Made by a program: the position numbers and the translations under genes
Origin: Leucobacter soli
GTDB lineage: Bacteria > Actinomycetota > Actinomycetes > Actinomycetales > Microbacteriaceae
Reading direction: 5' to 3'
Length of the DNA: 64,000 nt
NCBI RefSeq assembly: GCF_910593785.1
Contig: NZ_CAJVAP010000016.1
Span: 1-64,000 of the forward strand
The notes under the pieces: generated by a model
Database searches by the model: none
What the model was told of the DNA's origin: nothing
What the model saw: only the letters and a program-made list of their open reading frames with translations
Shown here: positions 17,740 through 26,451 of the stretch, piece by piece
How the letters are laid out: each line of letters opens with the position of its first letter
How positions within the stretch are numbered: position 1 is the first letter of the stretch

Positions 17740-19031
17740 CGGAACCGCTCGACACCACCGACGATCGTGCGCGCGCACCGGCCAGCGCCATCCTCTACGA
17801 GGTCCGCGATCGCGTCATCCGAATCCACCGCGTCGATGTCGAAGAAGGCGAGATCCGCGATCGCCCCCACACCGAGCTGTCCGATGCGCTCCGCGCCGAC
17901 GTGCAGACCGAGCGCCGCCGCTCCCCCGAGCGTCGCCGCCCCGAGCAGCCGCTGGTGCAGATCGGCCTCGGCGTAGCCCTGGCGCCGGGCGACCCGGTAG
18001 AGCGCCCGGACGTCGGCCATCAGATCCAGCGACGGCGAGGATGAGAGCGAGTCGGTGCCGACGGCGATCGGGTTGCCCTCGCGCAGGTAGTCGGCCACGG
18101 GAGGCATGTCGAGCCCGATCACCTCGTTGGAGCGCGGGCAGAGCGCCACGCTCGAGCCCCGGGCGCGCAGGAGCGCCCGGTCCTCGGCGCTCACGTACAC
18201 GCCGTGCGCGATGTGGCAGTCGGGGCCGAGCACTCCCAGGTGGTCGACGAACTGCGTCGACGAGACCCCGATCCCGTGCGATCGCAGGGCGCGGAAGCTG
18301 TCGGCGCCGAGCTCGGGCCAGCCGCCGTGCCCGCCCGGGCCGCCGCCGGCGTAGCCGTCGATCCCGTCGAATGCGCGTTCCATGTGCGCCTCGGCGAGGT
18401 GGATGTGGAGTCGAAGCCCCTCTTCCCGCACGATGTCGGGGATCTCGAGGAGCGGCTGCACCTCGAGCGAATAGGGGGCGTGCGGCGAGACGCCGCCGCC
18501 GGGCGGACGGGGGATGTCGCGCAGCTGCGCGCGCACCGCCTCGCGTTCCTCTGGGGTCCAGTCGGCGTTGCTCTTGCCGTAGACCTCCCAGTAGGCGATC
18601 CCGTGCAGCCCGGCGTCGTGCAGTGCCGAGAGCGCGGCACGGTCCGTGACGACATCGGCGAGGGCGGTGACGCCCGCGGCGATCGATTTGGCGGCGCCGT
18701 CGGCGGCCGCCGCCGCCCAGGAGTGACCGGGCCGGTTGTAGACGGCGTCGAACGCCTGGCCCCAGTCCTCGAAGCCCGTGTAGTGCTTCGACGCCACCTC
18801 GTGCATGTGGGTGTACTGCAGGTGGGTGTGCGCGTTGACGAGGCCGGGGGTGATGACGCCGTCCCAGCGCTCCTCGGTGAAGGGCTCCCCGCGCTCCGCG
18901 AGGGCGGCGGTCACCCACCGGCGGTCGCCCACGTGCAGGATCCGGTCGCCGCGCACGGCGACGGCTCCGTCGGTGATGCGCGGGCTCGCGACCGGGAACA
19001 CATGGTCGGCGCTGTAGACGGTGATACTCAC
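17730..19031 (-). CDS. Amidohydrolase-superfamily deaminase/hydrolase
   Basis: This 433-residue metal-dependent hydrolase is of the TRZ/ATZ or nucleobase-deaminase type. Metal and catalytic motifs in order are NAHTHLQYTH (His68, His70), SPHAPYS, HIHLAEAH (the third metal His, then Glu as proton shuttle), the HGVY histidine and the metal Asp in GTDSLSSSPSLDL. N- and C-terminal strands form the usual beta-sandwich (GAVAVRGDRILHVG; GAIADLAFFDID). The likely chemistry is deamination or dechlorination of a purine, pyrimidine, triazine or adenosine-type substrate; which one is open. The start ATG at 19031 matches relatives. It is separated by 43 bp from the upstream amine oxidase gene on the same strand. 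Confidence 0.88.
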   Translation of the reverse strand: MSITVYSADHVFPVASPRITDGAVAVRGDRILHVGDRRWVTAALAERGEPFTEERWDGVITPGLVNAHTHLQYTHMHEVASKHYTGFEDWGQAFDAVYNRPGHSWAAAAADGAAKSIAAGVTALADVVTDRAALSALHDAGLHGIAYWEVYGKSNADWTPEEREAVRAQLRDIPRPPGGGVSPHAPYSLEVQPLLEIPDIVREEGLRLHIHLAEAHMERAFDGIDGYAGGGPGGHGGWPELGADSFRALRSHGIGVSSTQFVDHLGVLGPDCHIAHGVYVSAEDRALLRARGSSVALCPRSNEVIGLDMPPVADYLREGNPIAVGTDSLSSSPSLDLMADVRALYRVARRQGYAEADLHQRLLGAATLGGAAALGLHVGAERIGQLGVGAIADLAFFDIDAVDSDDAIADLVEDGAGRCARTIVGGVERFRRP

Positions 19032-19074
19032 ACGACGACTCTAATGGCGGCGCCGCGGAGAGGCGAGACGGGCG

Positions 19075-20559
19075 CTACGCCCAGATCCGGTCGATGGGCA
19101 GGGGGTCCCCGAGGATCCGCTCCGCGGCGCGGTGACCGGAGCAGAGGGCGGCGGTCACGGTCGCCGGATCCTCCTGCCAGGTCGCCTCCCCCGCCAGGTG
19201 CAGCACCCCACCGCCCAGCGCACCTCCGAACGCACCGCCCCGCGACTCTCCCAGCGGGGTGGCGAGCACCTCGTGGTCCTCCGGAACGGCGCCCACGGTC
19301 ATGTACGCGTAGGATCCGTGCGCGTACGCGTCGTCCTGCCAGCGCGTGACTCGCACGTGCTCGGGCTCGGGAATGTCTGGGCCGTAGATCTCGCGGAGCG
19401 CCTCCAGGACGGAGTCGGCGATCCGCTCGTCGCTCCAGCCGCGGATCTCGCGAGCGCACGCTCCCGCGGCGAAGGTGAGCAGCGTCGGCGTCCCGTGCAG
19501 CGGGGTGAGGTCGTACCAGGAATGCCACCACTCCGCAGCCGGGCCCTGCCTGCGGAACGCGTAGACGCCCTCGGCCCAGAACTTCTCGGGAAAGCGCAGG
19601 AACACCTTCTCGAACGCGTTCATCTCGAACCGGGCGAGCGCCCCGGCCACCGGCTCGGGCAGCGGCGGCTCGAAGACGAAGTCGTCCGACCGCAGCACGC
19701 CGACCGGCACGGTCACCAGAACGCGATCTGCCTCGAACGCGCCGCGATCCGTCTCGACGCTCACCCCGGCGCCCGTGCCCGTGCCCGCATCAGCGGCGGC
19801 ATCAGCACCTCCGCCGTCGCTATCACCAGCGCCGCCATCACCAGCCCCGGACCAGCGCACGCACGAGACCACGTGCTCCAGGCGCACGTCGAGGCCCTCG
19901 GCGAGCCGGGCCGGCAGTCGGTCGTACCCCTCGGGGAACACCACCTCGTCGCCTTCGACCGCGTCGTCGTCGAGGCCGTGCGCGTCGAGATCCCGCGCGT
20001 CCGCGCCGTACTGCTCCTCGCTCCGGTGGCGCAGGAACTCGCGCACGCGCGCCGCGCGCGCCGGCGCCCAGTCGAACCGCGAGAGCGCCGCGTCGATCGC
20101 CTCCTCGTACGACGTCGCGGGCGCGGAGGCCGCGATGACCTCGGCGAGCCGGTCGTCGAATGCGGCCACGTCGGCGATGAACGCGTCGGCATCCGCCTCG
20201 CTCAGCCGCTCGCCGTCCGGCCCGTAGTACGCGATCGGCCGGCCGCCGGCCTGGAAGCTGCCGACCGTGAACTCGACCATCGGCAGGCCGAATGCGCGCG
20301 CGGCCTCGTAGACCGGGCTCTCGGTGATGCCGTGTATCCACGACCCGCCGATATCGGTGATCCGGCCGCCCTCCCGCTCCGTGCGGAGCCGGCCGCCGAG
20401 GCGGTCCCGTGCCTCGAGCACGAGCACGCTGCGGCCCGCATCCGCCAGCAGGCGTGCGGCTGCGAGCCCGCTGACGCCCGCGCCGACCACCACCACGTCG
20501 TACCGCCGGTCCGCCGAGGCGCCCTCGCCGGCAGGATCCTGCGTCATCGTCCCGGTCAT
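19075..20559 (-). CDS. Flavin monoamine oxidase family FAD-dependent oxidoreductase
   Basis: This 494-residue FAD enzyme oxidises amines (MAO/polyamine-oxidase fold). The dinucleotide-binding motif is DVVVVGAGVSGLAAARLL (residues 21-38), followed by LEARDRLGGRLRTE, the substrate-region GGSWIHG, and the C-terminal FAD motif LHLAGEATWQEDPATVTAA with SGHRAAERIL. A Gly/Asp/Ala-only insertion of roughly 28 residues (about 238-265) interrupts the sequence between WSGAG and VSVETDRG; it is unlike the rest of the protein and is probably a disordered surface loop. The ATG at 20559 has GAGGAGG upstream. The amine substrate is unknown; the nearby decarboxylase and APC permease would fit polyamine or biogenic-amine metabolism, but that is inference. 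Confidence 0.9.
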   Translation of the reverse strand: MTGTMTQDPAGEGASADRRYDVVVVGAGVSGLAAARLLADAGRSVLVLEARDRLGGRLRTEREGGRITDIGGSWIHGITESPVYEAARAFGLPMVEFTVGSFQAGGRPIAYYGPDGERLSEADADAFIADVAAFDDRLAEVIAASAPATSYEEAIDAALSRFDWAPARAARVREFLRHRSEEQYGADARDLDAHGLDDDAVEGDEVVFPEGYDRLPARLAEGLDVRLEHVVSCVRWSGAGDGGAGDSDGGGADAAADAGTGTGAGVSVETDRGAFEADRVLVTVPVGVLRSDDFVFEPPLPEPVAGALARFEMNAFEKVFLRFPEKFWAEGVYAFRRQGPAAEWWHSWYDLTPLHGTPTLLTFAAGACAREIRGWSDERIADSVLEALREIYGPDIPEPEHVRVTRWQDDAYAHGSYAYMTVGAVPEDHEVLATPLGESRGGAFGGALGGGVLHLAGEATWQEDPATVTAALCSGHRAAERILGDPLPIDRIWA

Positions 20560-20688
20560 CGCCGCCTCCTCGGGGTCGTTCCCGGCACCATTATTCACCA
20601 GACCCCCGACACGGGCGTCGCATAACGATCTCGCCACGGCACCGATCCCCCGGGTCGATTCGCAGCGTCCCTCCCGTACGGTGTGGCC

Positions 20689-21576
20689 ATGACACGACGA
20701 CGGACCCTCGCCCCCGCGCTGCTCGCGGCGCTCCTGCTCGTCCCCCTCTCCGCGTGCGCGTCGTCCTCGGGCGACAGCGGCGGCGCCGACGGCATCGAGA
20801 TGATGGCCGGCTCCCCGATGAGCGCCGACGCGATCGGCGACGGCTCCTATGCGAGCGAGGACGCGCAGGTCGATGCGGCGGGGCGTTCGGTGATCCGGAC
20901 CGGCGACATCTCCATACGGGTGGCCGACCCGAACGCGGTCGCGGCCCAGGCCGCCGACGTCGCGAAGGACCTGGGCGGGCACGTCGCATCCCAGTCGATC
21001 GACCGCGGAGGCGACGGCTCCGGCGCCGGCGCGAGCCTGCAGCTGCGGGTGCCGGCGTCGCGCATCGACGAGGCGTTCGCCGCGCTCGCCGAGCTCGGCG
21101 ACGTCGTGTCCGAGAGCCGGAACACCACCGACGTCACCGCCGAGCACGTCGACCTGCGGGCTCGCGTCGCGGCGCTCGAGACTTCGGTCGAGCGGTTGAC
21201 GAAGCTGATGAGCGGCGCCGCCACCACGAGCGACCTGCTCGAGGCCGAGGCCGCGCTCTCCGAGCGTCAGCAGGAGCTCGACGGGCTCACCGCCCAGCTG
21301 ACCGCGCTCGAGGATCAGATCGACGAGGCCACGATCTGGGTGCAGCTGAGCTCGACGAGCACGCTGCCGGGCGGGCCCGCGAACTTCTGGGACGGTCTCG
21401 TCGCGGGCTGGCACTCCCTGGTCGCGGCCGGCGCAGGAGCCCTCGTCGGGCTTGGGATCCTGCTCCCCTGGCTCGCCCTCGTCGGCGCGGCCGCGCTGGT
21501 CGTCCTGCTGATCGTGCGCGCCGCGCGCCGGGGGAAGCGCGCCGTGCGCGGCACCGACGGCGACGCGGCCGCCTGA
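20689..21576 (+). CDS. DUF4349 lipoprotein
   Basis: This 295-residue envelope protein has a lipoprotein signal peptide (MTRRRTLAPA, hydrophobic core, lipobox VPLSAC with Cys23). A Ser/Gly-rich linker follows, then the DUF4349 domain (about 60-250; RSVIRTGDISIRVADP, LGGHVASQS, LRVPASRIDEAFAAL, TTDVTAEHVDLRARVAALE). Within it is a coiled-coil Glu/Leu-rich stretch (SDLLEAEAALSERQQELDGL). A transmembrane helix near the C-terminus precedes a basic end. The function of the family is unknown; it is common in Gram-positives. The ATG at 20689 gives the better signal peptide; a GTG lies 6 nt upstream. It is divergent from the amine oxidase and convergent with the APC permease. Confidence 0.9.
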   Translation: MTRRRTLAPALLAALLLVPLSACASSSGDSGGADGIEMMAGSPMSADAIGDGSYASEDAQVDAAGRSVIRTGDISIRVADPNAVAAQAADVAKDLGGHVASQSIDRGGDGSGAGASLQLRVPASRIDEAFAALAELGDVVSESRNTTDVTAEHVDLRARVAALETSVERLTKLMSGAATTSDLLEAEAALSERQQELDGLTAQLTALEDQIDEATIWVQLSSTSTLPGGPANFWDGLVAGWHSLVAAGAGALVGLGILLPWLALVGAAALVVLLIVRAARRGKRAVRGTDGDAAA

Positions 21577-21637
21577 TCGCCCGAACCGCGGCCCCCGTTC
21601 CGAGCCCGGCCGGGAACCGCGGTGCCCGGCCCGCGGC

Positions 21638-23182
21638 TCACTCGTCTGGGACGAGCACCGGCGTATCGCGGTTCAGGCTCTCCCGGCGGAAGTAGTGCTT
21701 CGAGTTCGGTCGCAGCCACCAGATCCCCATCAGCACGAAGCCCAGCAGGATCGCGCCGACACCGATGACGAAGGCGCCGCCGACGCCGAGCAGCACGGTC
21801 TCGCTGTAGTCCGTGCTCCACATGTCGATCGCGGACTGCACGAACGCGTAGCCGAGCAGCAGACCGCCGAGGAGGGGCAGGATGCCGCGCATCCAGAGGT
21901 TGCGCGCGCTATCGCGGAGCGTGCCCTTGAAGTACCAGACGCAGGCGAACGAAGTGATCGCGTAGTAGAGCGCTACCGCGAGCCCCATCGAGGTGAGTGA
22001 ATCCGCGAGCACGTCCTCCGAGATGATCGACATCGAGACGTAGTAGAGGATCGCCGCGACGCCCATGAGCGTGGTGGAGAACCACGGCGTCTTGAACTTC
22101 GGGTGCAGCTCGGCGAACTTCGCCGGCAGCGCCCGGTAGATCGCCATCGAGAGGGTGCCGCGGGCGGTCGGCAGGATCGTCGTCTGCGTCGACGAGGCGG
22201 CGGAGAGCATGACGCCGAGGATCAGGAACCAGCCCCACGGACCGAAGAGCACTCCGCTCAGCACCGAGAACACGTCGTCGAGGTTCTCCGGGTTGGTCAG
22301 CCCGAAGCCGGTGTCGCCGAAGCCGGCGAACATCATGACCGCGACCGATACGCCGACGTAGAGGATGATGAGCACGACGATGCTCGAGAGCGCTGCCCGG
22401 CCCGGGGTCTTGCGCGGGTTCTTCGTCTCCTCGTTGAGGGCGAGGCAGGTGTCCCAGCCCCAGTAGATGAAGAGCGCGAGCAGCACCGCTTCCATGAAGC
22501 CCGACCACGAGGTCAGCTCGGCCGGGTTGAACCAGTTCCAGTCGAACGCGACGGAATCTGCGACACCGCCGTTCAGCGCCTGCAGCAGGGCGAGACCGCC
22601 GAATAGCACCATCGCGAGGATCTGGATCGTCATCAGCACCATCTGCAGGCGCTCCCCCATCTGCACGCCGATCGTGCTGATGAAGGTCATGATCGCCATG
22701 AAGACGACGGCCGTGGCGACGACGATCACGCGGTTGTCGGCGAACTCGGTGTTGCCGAGCAGCAGCCAGAAGTACTTGCCGGTGATCTCGCCGACGTTGG
22801 CGAGGACCATGATCGCCGAGACCGCGACCGCCCAGCCGCCGATCCACCCGGTCACCGGGCCGAACGCCTTGGCGCCCCACACGAAGGTGGTGCCGCAGTC
22901 CGGCATCTCCCGGTTGAGCTCCTGATAGGCGAAGGCCGCGAAGATCATCGGGATGCAGGCGACGATGAAGACCAGCGGGGCCTGCGCGCCCACCGCGAGG
23001 ATCACGTAGCCGAGCGTGGCGGCGAGCGAGTAGAGGGGCGCCGTCGAGGCGAGGCCGATCACCGTCGAGCCGACCACGCCGAGGGCGCCGCTGCTGAGTC
23101 CCTTCTCGGCGCGGATCGCACCGGTCCCGGTCCCGGGCGCGCAGGGCGAACCGCCGCCGGTCGAAGGCTGTGTTGCTGTCAT
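21638..23182 (-). CDS. APC-family amino acid/polyamine permease
   Basis: This roughly 514-residue secondary transporter has about 12 transmembrane helices. The first helix region GALGVVGSTVIGLASTAPLYSLA and the later YQELNREMPDCGTTFVWGAKAFGP (the GxxY/F-WG segment) are characteristic of the APC superfamily (LeuT fold). It may import an amino acid or amine. A soluble Thr/Gly/Pro-rich N-terminus precedes the first helix. Two start codons, 23191 and 23182, are close; I prefer 23182 because GGAG lies about 10 nt upstream of it, whereas at 23191 the spacing is only a few nt. It is convergent with DUF4349. The flavin amine oxidase nearby makes an amine substrate attractive, but this is inference. 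Confidence 0.9.
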   Translation of the reverse strand: MTATQPSTGGGSPCAPGTGTGAIRAEKGLSSGALGVVGSTVIGLASTAPLYSLAATLGYVILAVGAQAPLVFIVACIPMIFAAFAYQELNREMPDCGTTFVWGAKAFGPVTGWIGGWAVAVSAIMVLANVGEITGKYFWLLLGNTEFADNRVIVVATAVVFMAIMTFISTIGVQMGERLQMVLMTIQILAMVLFGGLALLQALNGGVADSVAFDWNWFNPAELTSWSGFMEAVLLALFIYWGWDTCLALNEETKNPRKTPGRAALSSIVVLIILYVGVSVAVMMFAGFGDTGFGLTNPENLDDVFSVLSGVLFGPWGWFLILGVMLSAASSTQTTILPTARGTLSMAIYRALPAKFAELHPKFKTPWFSTTLMGVAAILYYVSMSIISEDVLADSLTSMGLAVALYYAITSFACVWYFKGTLRDSARNLWMRGILPLLGGLLLGYAFVQSAIDMWSTDYSETVLLGVGGAFVIGVGAILLGFVLMGIWWLRPNSKHYFRRESLNRDTPVLVPDE

Positions 23183-23310
23183 GGGGTTCATTCTCCACCA
23201 TTCCCGCCCGCCGAGGAGGGCGGTGTTCGCGTCACGATGCTCGCGAAGCATCACCGTATCGGGGCCGCGATTCCCGGGCGGCACCCGGGCGAGCCGCCTA
23301 TGCTGGCAGC

Positions 23311-23631
23311 ATGGCTGCATACGTCACCGAGGCCGACGCCGAGGCCGCCGGCTATACGATCGAGCATCACGCGGATCGGCACGAATTCGTCGTCGTCGAG
23401 GCGGATCGCGTCGTCGGCGTCGCCCACTACCGGCTGATCGGCGGGCAGGACGGTGCGATCGACTTCGACCACACGATGGTCATTCCGCGGCTCCGCGGCA
23501 CCGGGCTCTCCGAGATCCTCGCCCGTCGCGCCGTCACCGATGAGATCGTGCTCGGGCGGCACGTGCGCGCCTCGTGCTGGTTCATCGAGAAGTTCCTCGC
23601 TCAGCACCCGGATCTCAGGCCGGGCGCGTAG
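23311..23631 (+). CDS. Small GNAT-type N-acetyltransferase (YjdJ-like)
   Basis: This 106-residue minimal GNAT domain is of the GCN5-related 'CG' type (YjdJ/NATD1-like). The acetyl-CoA loop is MVIPRLRGTGLSEILARRAV, and the family-typical end is CWFIEKFLAQHPDL. The preceding strands HEFVVVEADRVVGVAHYRL and DGAIDFDHTMV complete the small fold. The acceptor substrate is unknown for this family. The ATG at 23311 follows a short GCTGGCAGC leader without a clear Shine-Dalgarno. It is divergent from the APC permease and convergent with the next gene, whose stop lies 12 bp away. Confidence 0.9.
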   Translation: MAAYVTEADAEAAGYTIEHHADRHEFVVVEADRVVGVAHYRLIGGQDGAIDFDHTMVIPRLRGTGLSEILARRAVTDEIVLGRHVRASCWFIEKFLAQHPDLRPGA

Positions 23632-23643
23632 CTCCTGCGCCCG

Positions 23644-24345
23644 CTACTTCCAGCGTTTCCGCTTCGGCTTCTCCACGGCCGCGCCGTCGTCGCCTTCCTC
23701 ACCCGCGCCGGTGAGGTCGGTTGAGCCCGCCGAGACGCCGGGTCTCCCCGCCTGCTGCTGCATCAGCTCGGTGAGATCCCGCTCGATGAACAGCTGGATC
23801 CGCTCATCCCGCGCGCGCCGGTACTCGGGGGTCGCGCCTCCGGCGTAGTACGGATGGGTGGCGCGCTCCTTCAGCGAGTCGCCGATCTCGTCCCAGGCCG
23901 CAGCACGGGCGCGTTCGGCCGTGCGCGCAAGGTACTCCGCGTCGGCGGCGCATGCGCGCAGCTCGTCGGCGACCCCTTCGTACACCTCCTGCCGGTGCCG
24001 AAGCGTGCGGTTGTCGTCGTTGCCGTACTCGGACTCGCTCCACGAGCTCCGGCCGGTGCTGCGGATCTCGTCCCGCACCCGCTCGATGTGCCGGGCGTCC
24101 CGCTCCCGCTCGCGCGCCAGTTCGTCGATGGCGTCCCGCACCATGTCGACGATCTGCTCCTCGTCGTAGTCCATTCGCCGTTTGAGCGCGTTCATGATGA
24201 TGGTGTTCTTCACCGTCATCCGCACGGCGACATCGGCGACGAGCATGCCCTGCTCGATGATCTCCTCGACCGGTGCGAGTTCCCGCTTGGGCAGGCGGCG
24301 GCGCGTCCGCGGGCGCGACTTGCGCTTGAACCAGTCGAAGGCCAC
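23644..24345 (-). CDS. Actinobacterial protein of unknown function, charged and helical
   Basis: I do not assign a function. The 233-residue protein is soluble and highly charged: a basic N-terminus (FKRKSRPRTRRRLPKR), an amphipathic helix EEIIEQGMLVADVAVRMTVKNTIIMNALKR, long Arg/Glu-rich helices that look coiled-coil (ELARERERDARHIERVRDEIR), then an acidic stretch and a basic tail (KPKRKRWK). I recall actinobacterial relatives of the helix region being deposited under the unsupported name 'asparagine synthase'; nothing here suggests that enzyme. The GTG start at 24345 has a strong GGGGGAGG upstream. It is divergent from the DUF488 gene, sharing a short control region with an inverted repeat. 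Confidence 0.75.
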   Translation of the reverse strand: MAFDWFKRKSRPRTRRRLPKRELAPVEEIIEQGMLVADVAVRMTVKNTIIMNALKRRMDYDEEQIVDMVRDAIDELARERERDARHIERVRDEIRSTGRSSWSESEYGNDDNRTLRHRQEVYEGVADELRACAADAEYLARTAERARAAAWDEIGDSLKERATHPYYAGGATPEYRRARDERIQLFIERDLTELMQQQAGRPGVSAGSTDLTGAGEEGDDGAAVEKPKRKRWK

Positions 24346-24368
24346 GGCCCCACCTCCCCCTCGCTGAA

Positions 24369-24383
24369 ATACCTTTCAAGTAT
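24369..24383. promoter_or_regulatory. Inverted repeat between divergent genes
   Basis: ATAC (24369-24372) and GTAT (24380-24383) flank CTTTCAA in an AT-rich patch in the 72-bp gap between the unknown gene (minus) and DUF488 (plus). The reverse strand reads TTGAAA here, a plausible -35 hexamer. This is a candidate operator/promoter for one or both genes. Confidence 0.35.
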
Positions 24384-24417
24384 CGCGTACAGCGCCCGGC
24401 GGTGGGAGACTGAAGTC

Positions 24418-24801
24418 ATGGAAGTCGCTATCAAGCGGATCTACGCGCCCGCGGAGCCGTCCGACGGGATGCGGGTGCTGGTGGATCGCCTCTGGCCGCG
24501 AGGCGTCTCGAAGGCCGACGCGCAGCTCGACCTCTGGGCCAAGGATGTCGCCCCGAGCCCGGCGCTGCGGACGGCCTGGCATCACGACCCGGACGGGCAC
24601 GAGCCGTCGCACTTCGCGGCGTTCGCCGCAGAGTACCGGGCCGAGCTCGGCGAGGAGCCCGCGCTCGCGTCCCTGCAGCAGCTCGCCGCCACCGCGCGCG
24701 AGCACGATCGGCTGACGCTGCTCTACGGAGCGAAGGACGAGCAGACCAACCACGCCGTGGTGCTGCGCGAGGCGCTGCTCGAGCTGCTCGGTACCGGCTG
24801 A
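24418..24801 (+). CDS. DUF488 family protein (YeaO-like)
   Basis: This 127-residue cytosolic protein belongs to DUF488. The signature motifs are KRIYAP, VLVDRLWPRGVSK, LWAKDVAPSPALRTAWHHDP and the final TLLYGAKDEQTNHAVVLREAL, which gives the ARxxxxNHA-like end typical of the family. The function is unproven; many members sit near stress or transport genes. Length matches relatives (115-130). The ATG at 24418 begins exactly at the conserved MEVAIKRIY. It is divergent from the charged unknown protein. Confidence 0.92.
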   Translation: MEVAIKRIYAPAEPSDGMRVLVDRLWPRGVSKADAQLDLWAKDVAPSPALRTAWHHDPDGHEPSHFAAFAAEYRAELGEEPALASLQQLAATAREHDRLTLLYGAKDEQTNHAVVLREALLELLGTG

Positions 24802-24922
24802 CCGGAGCCCGTCGCTCCGTGCCGGCCGATCCGCGCCGGCCGATCCGGCGCGGCAGATCCGGGCCCGCTGGTCGGTGCGTTGCCGCCACGATCCCGACCC
24901 CGCGATTCTTACGTCTCGATCC

Positions 24923-26413
24923 CTACACCACGAGTTCGTCGCGCAGGATCGCGCGCAGCGCGCGCACGGCCCGCTCGAACTCCTCGTCACCGCTCCGGCC
25001 CCCGGTCCCGATGACGAGGCCGAAGAGCTCTCCGCCCGGGCCGCGCCGCTGCCAGTAGGCGCTGAGCGGGATCGCGCCCAGATCCGCCGCATCCGAGGCC
25101 GCGAGCACCCGGCGTTCGAGCTCCGCGGCATCCCCCGCGCCCGCGCCCGGCCTCGCCTCGAGCTGCACGACCGCGTGCAGGCCACCGCTCATGGGTCGCA
25201 CCCGGGCACCCGGCAGCCCGTGCAGCAGCTCGAGGACGAGTTCGCGCCGCGCCGCGTACCGCCGCCGCATCCGTGCGGTGTGCCGCCGCAGCTCCCCGCT
25301 GCCGAGGTAGGCCGCGAGAGCGCTCTGCACCACCGCCGGCACCGGGCCGCCGAGGTCCGCGCGCACCGGTTCGATCCGGGCGCGCAGCCCGGCGGGGGCC
25401 AGGAGGAACCCCGCTGCGAGTGCCTGCGAGACCGTCTTCGAGAAGGTGCCGAGCAGCACCACCGATCCGTCGACCGGGTCGTCGAGCGCGGCGAGCGCCG
25501 GGAGCGGCGCACCCGTGTGCCGCAGCTCCGAGTCGTAGTCGTCCTCCACCACCACCACGCCGCTGCGCGCCGCCCAGTCCAGCAGCTGCCGGCGACGCGA
25601 GAGCGGCAGCGAGCCGCCGAGGGGGTACTGGTGGCTGGGCGTCACGATCACGAGGTCGAGGCCGCCTTCGGGACCGCTCTCGGGGAGCGCCCCGGTGTCG
25701 AGGCCCTGCGCGTCGACCGGCAGCGCGACGATCTCCGCGCCGTGCCCGATCGCGACGCGGCGCAGCGAAGGGTATCCGGGGTCCTCCACGCCCACCGTGA
25801 GGCGCTTCCCCCGCGTGCTGCCGAGCGCGGTCAGCAGCAGGGTCAGCCCCTCGCGCGCACCGGCCGTCACGATCACGTCCTCCGCCGACCGCGCGGTACC
25901 GCGCATGCGGCGCAGATGCTCGGCGATCTGCTCGCGCAGGGCGGGGTCGCCGAGCTCCGGCGCCTCGAGGTGGGCGCGCGCCACGGCCCCGCGCCAGGCG
26001 GCGCGCCAGGCCGGGGTGTCGACGGCGCTCGTGTCGGGGACGCCCGGCGCGAGCGGTCGGATCGCCGGGCGCGGTGCGGGCGGGGCCTGCCGGGCCGTCG
26101 CGAGCTGCGGCGCGCGGCGTCCGGTCGCCGGATCGGGCTGCTTCAGCTCGGGCTGGACGCGCGTGCCGCGCCCCTGGCCCGCGGCGAGGTAGCCCTCGGC
26201 GATCAGCTGCTCGTACGCGGCCACGACCACGCCTCGCGCGACCCCGAGTCGTCGCGCGAACTCGCGGGTCGCGGTCACCGGCTCCCCTGCGCGCAGCGCG
26301 CCGCGATCGATGGCCTCGCGGAGCGCACCGGCGAGCTGCGCCGGCAGCGGTTCGGGCGCGGCCCGATCCAGCACGATCGGCAGTTCGGCTGCCGCGCTCG
26401 GGTGATCCTGCAT
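24923..26413 (-). CDS. MocR/PdxR-type GntR regulator with aminotransferase domain
   Basis: This 496-residue chimeric regulator has an N-terminal GntR winged helix (about 20-85; PLPAQLAGALREAIDRGALRAGEPVTATREFARRLGV) joined by a Pro/Ala-rich linker to a fold-type I aminotransferase-like domain. PLP-site features remain: a VTAGAREGL loop, the VVVVEDDYDSELRH stretch with the conserved Asp and Tyr, and GTFSKTVSQALAAGF with the Schiff-base Lys. MocR proteins sense PLP or an amine/amino acid and control B6, GABA or transport genes; here no pdx or gab gene is adjacent. The target could be the MFS exporter gene 38 bp upstream on the same strand, or a distant gene. Confidence 0.92.
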   Translation of the reverse strand: MQDHPSAAAELPIVLDRAAPEPLPAQLAGALREAIDRGALRAGEPVTATREFARRLGVARGVVVAAYEQLIAEGYLAAGQGRGTRVQPELKQPDPATGRRAPQLATARQAPPAPRPAIRPLAPGVPDTSAVDTPAWRAAWRGAVARAHLEAPELGDPALREQIAEHLRRMRGTARSAEDVIVTAGAREGLTLLLTALGSTRGKRLTVGVEDPGYPSLRRVAIGHGAEIVALPVDAQGLDTGALPESGPEGGLDLVIVTPSHQYPLGGSLPLSRRRQLLDWAARSGVVVVEDDYDSELRHTGAPLPALAALDDPVDGSVVLLGTFSKTVSQALAAGFLLAPAGLRARIEPVRADLGGPVPAVVQSALAAYLGSGELRRHTARMRRRYAARRELVLELLHGLPGARVRPMSGGLHAVVQLEARPGAGAGDAAELERRVLAASDAADLGAIPLSAYWQRRGPGGELFGLVIGTGGRSGDEEFERAVRALRAILRDELVV

Positions 26414-26451
26414 GGGCCCATTCTGCCAGCGGCCGCTACCGCGTCACGGCA

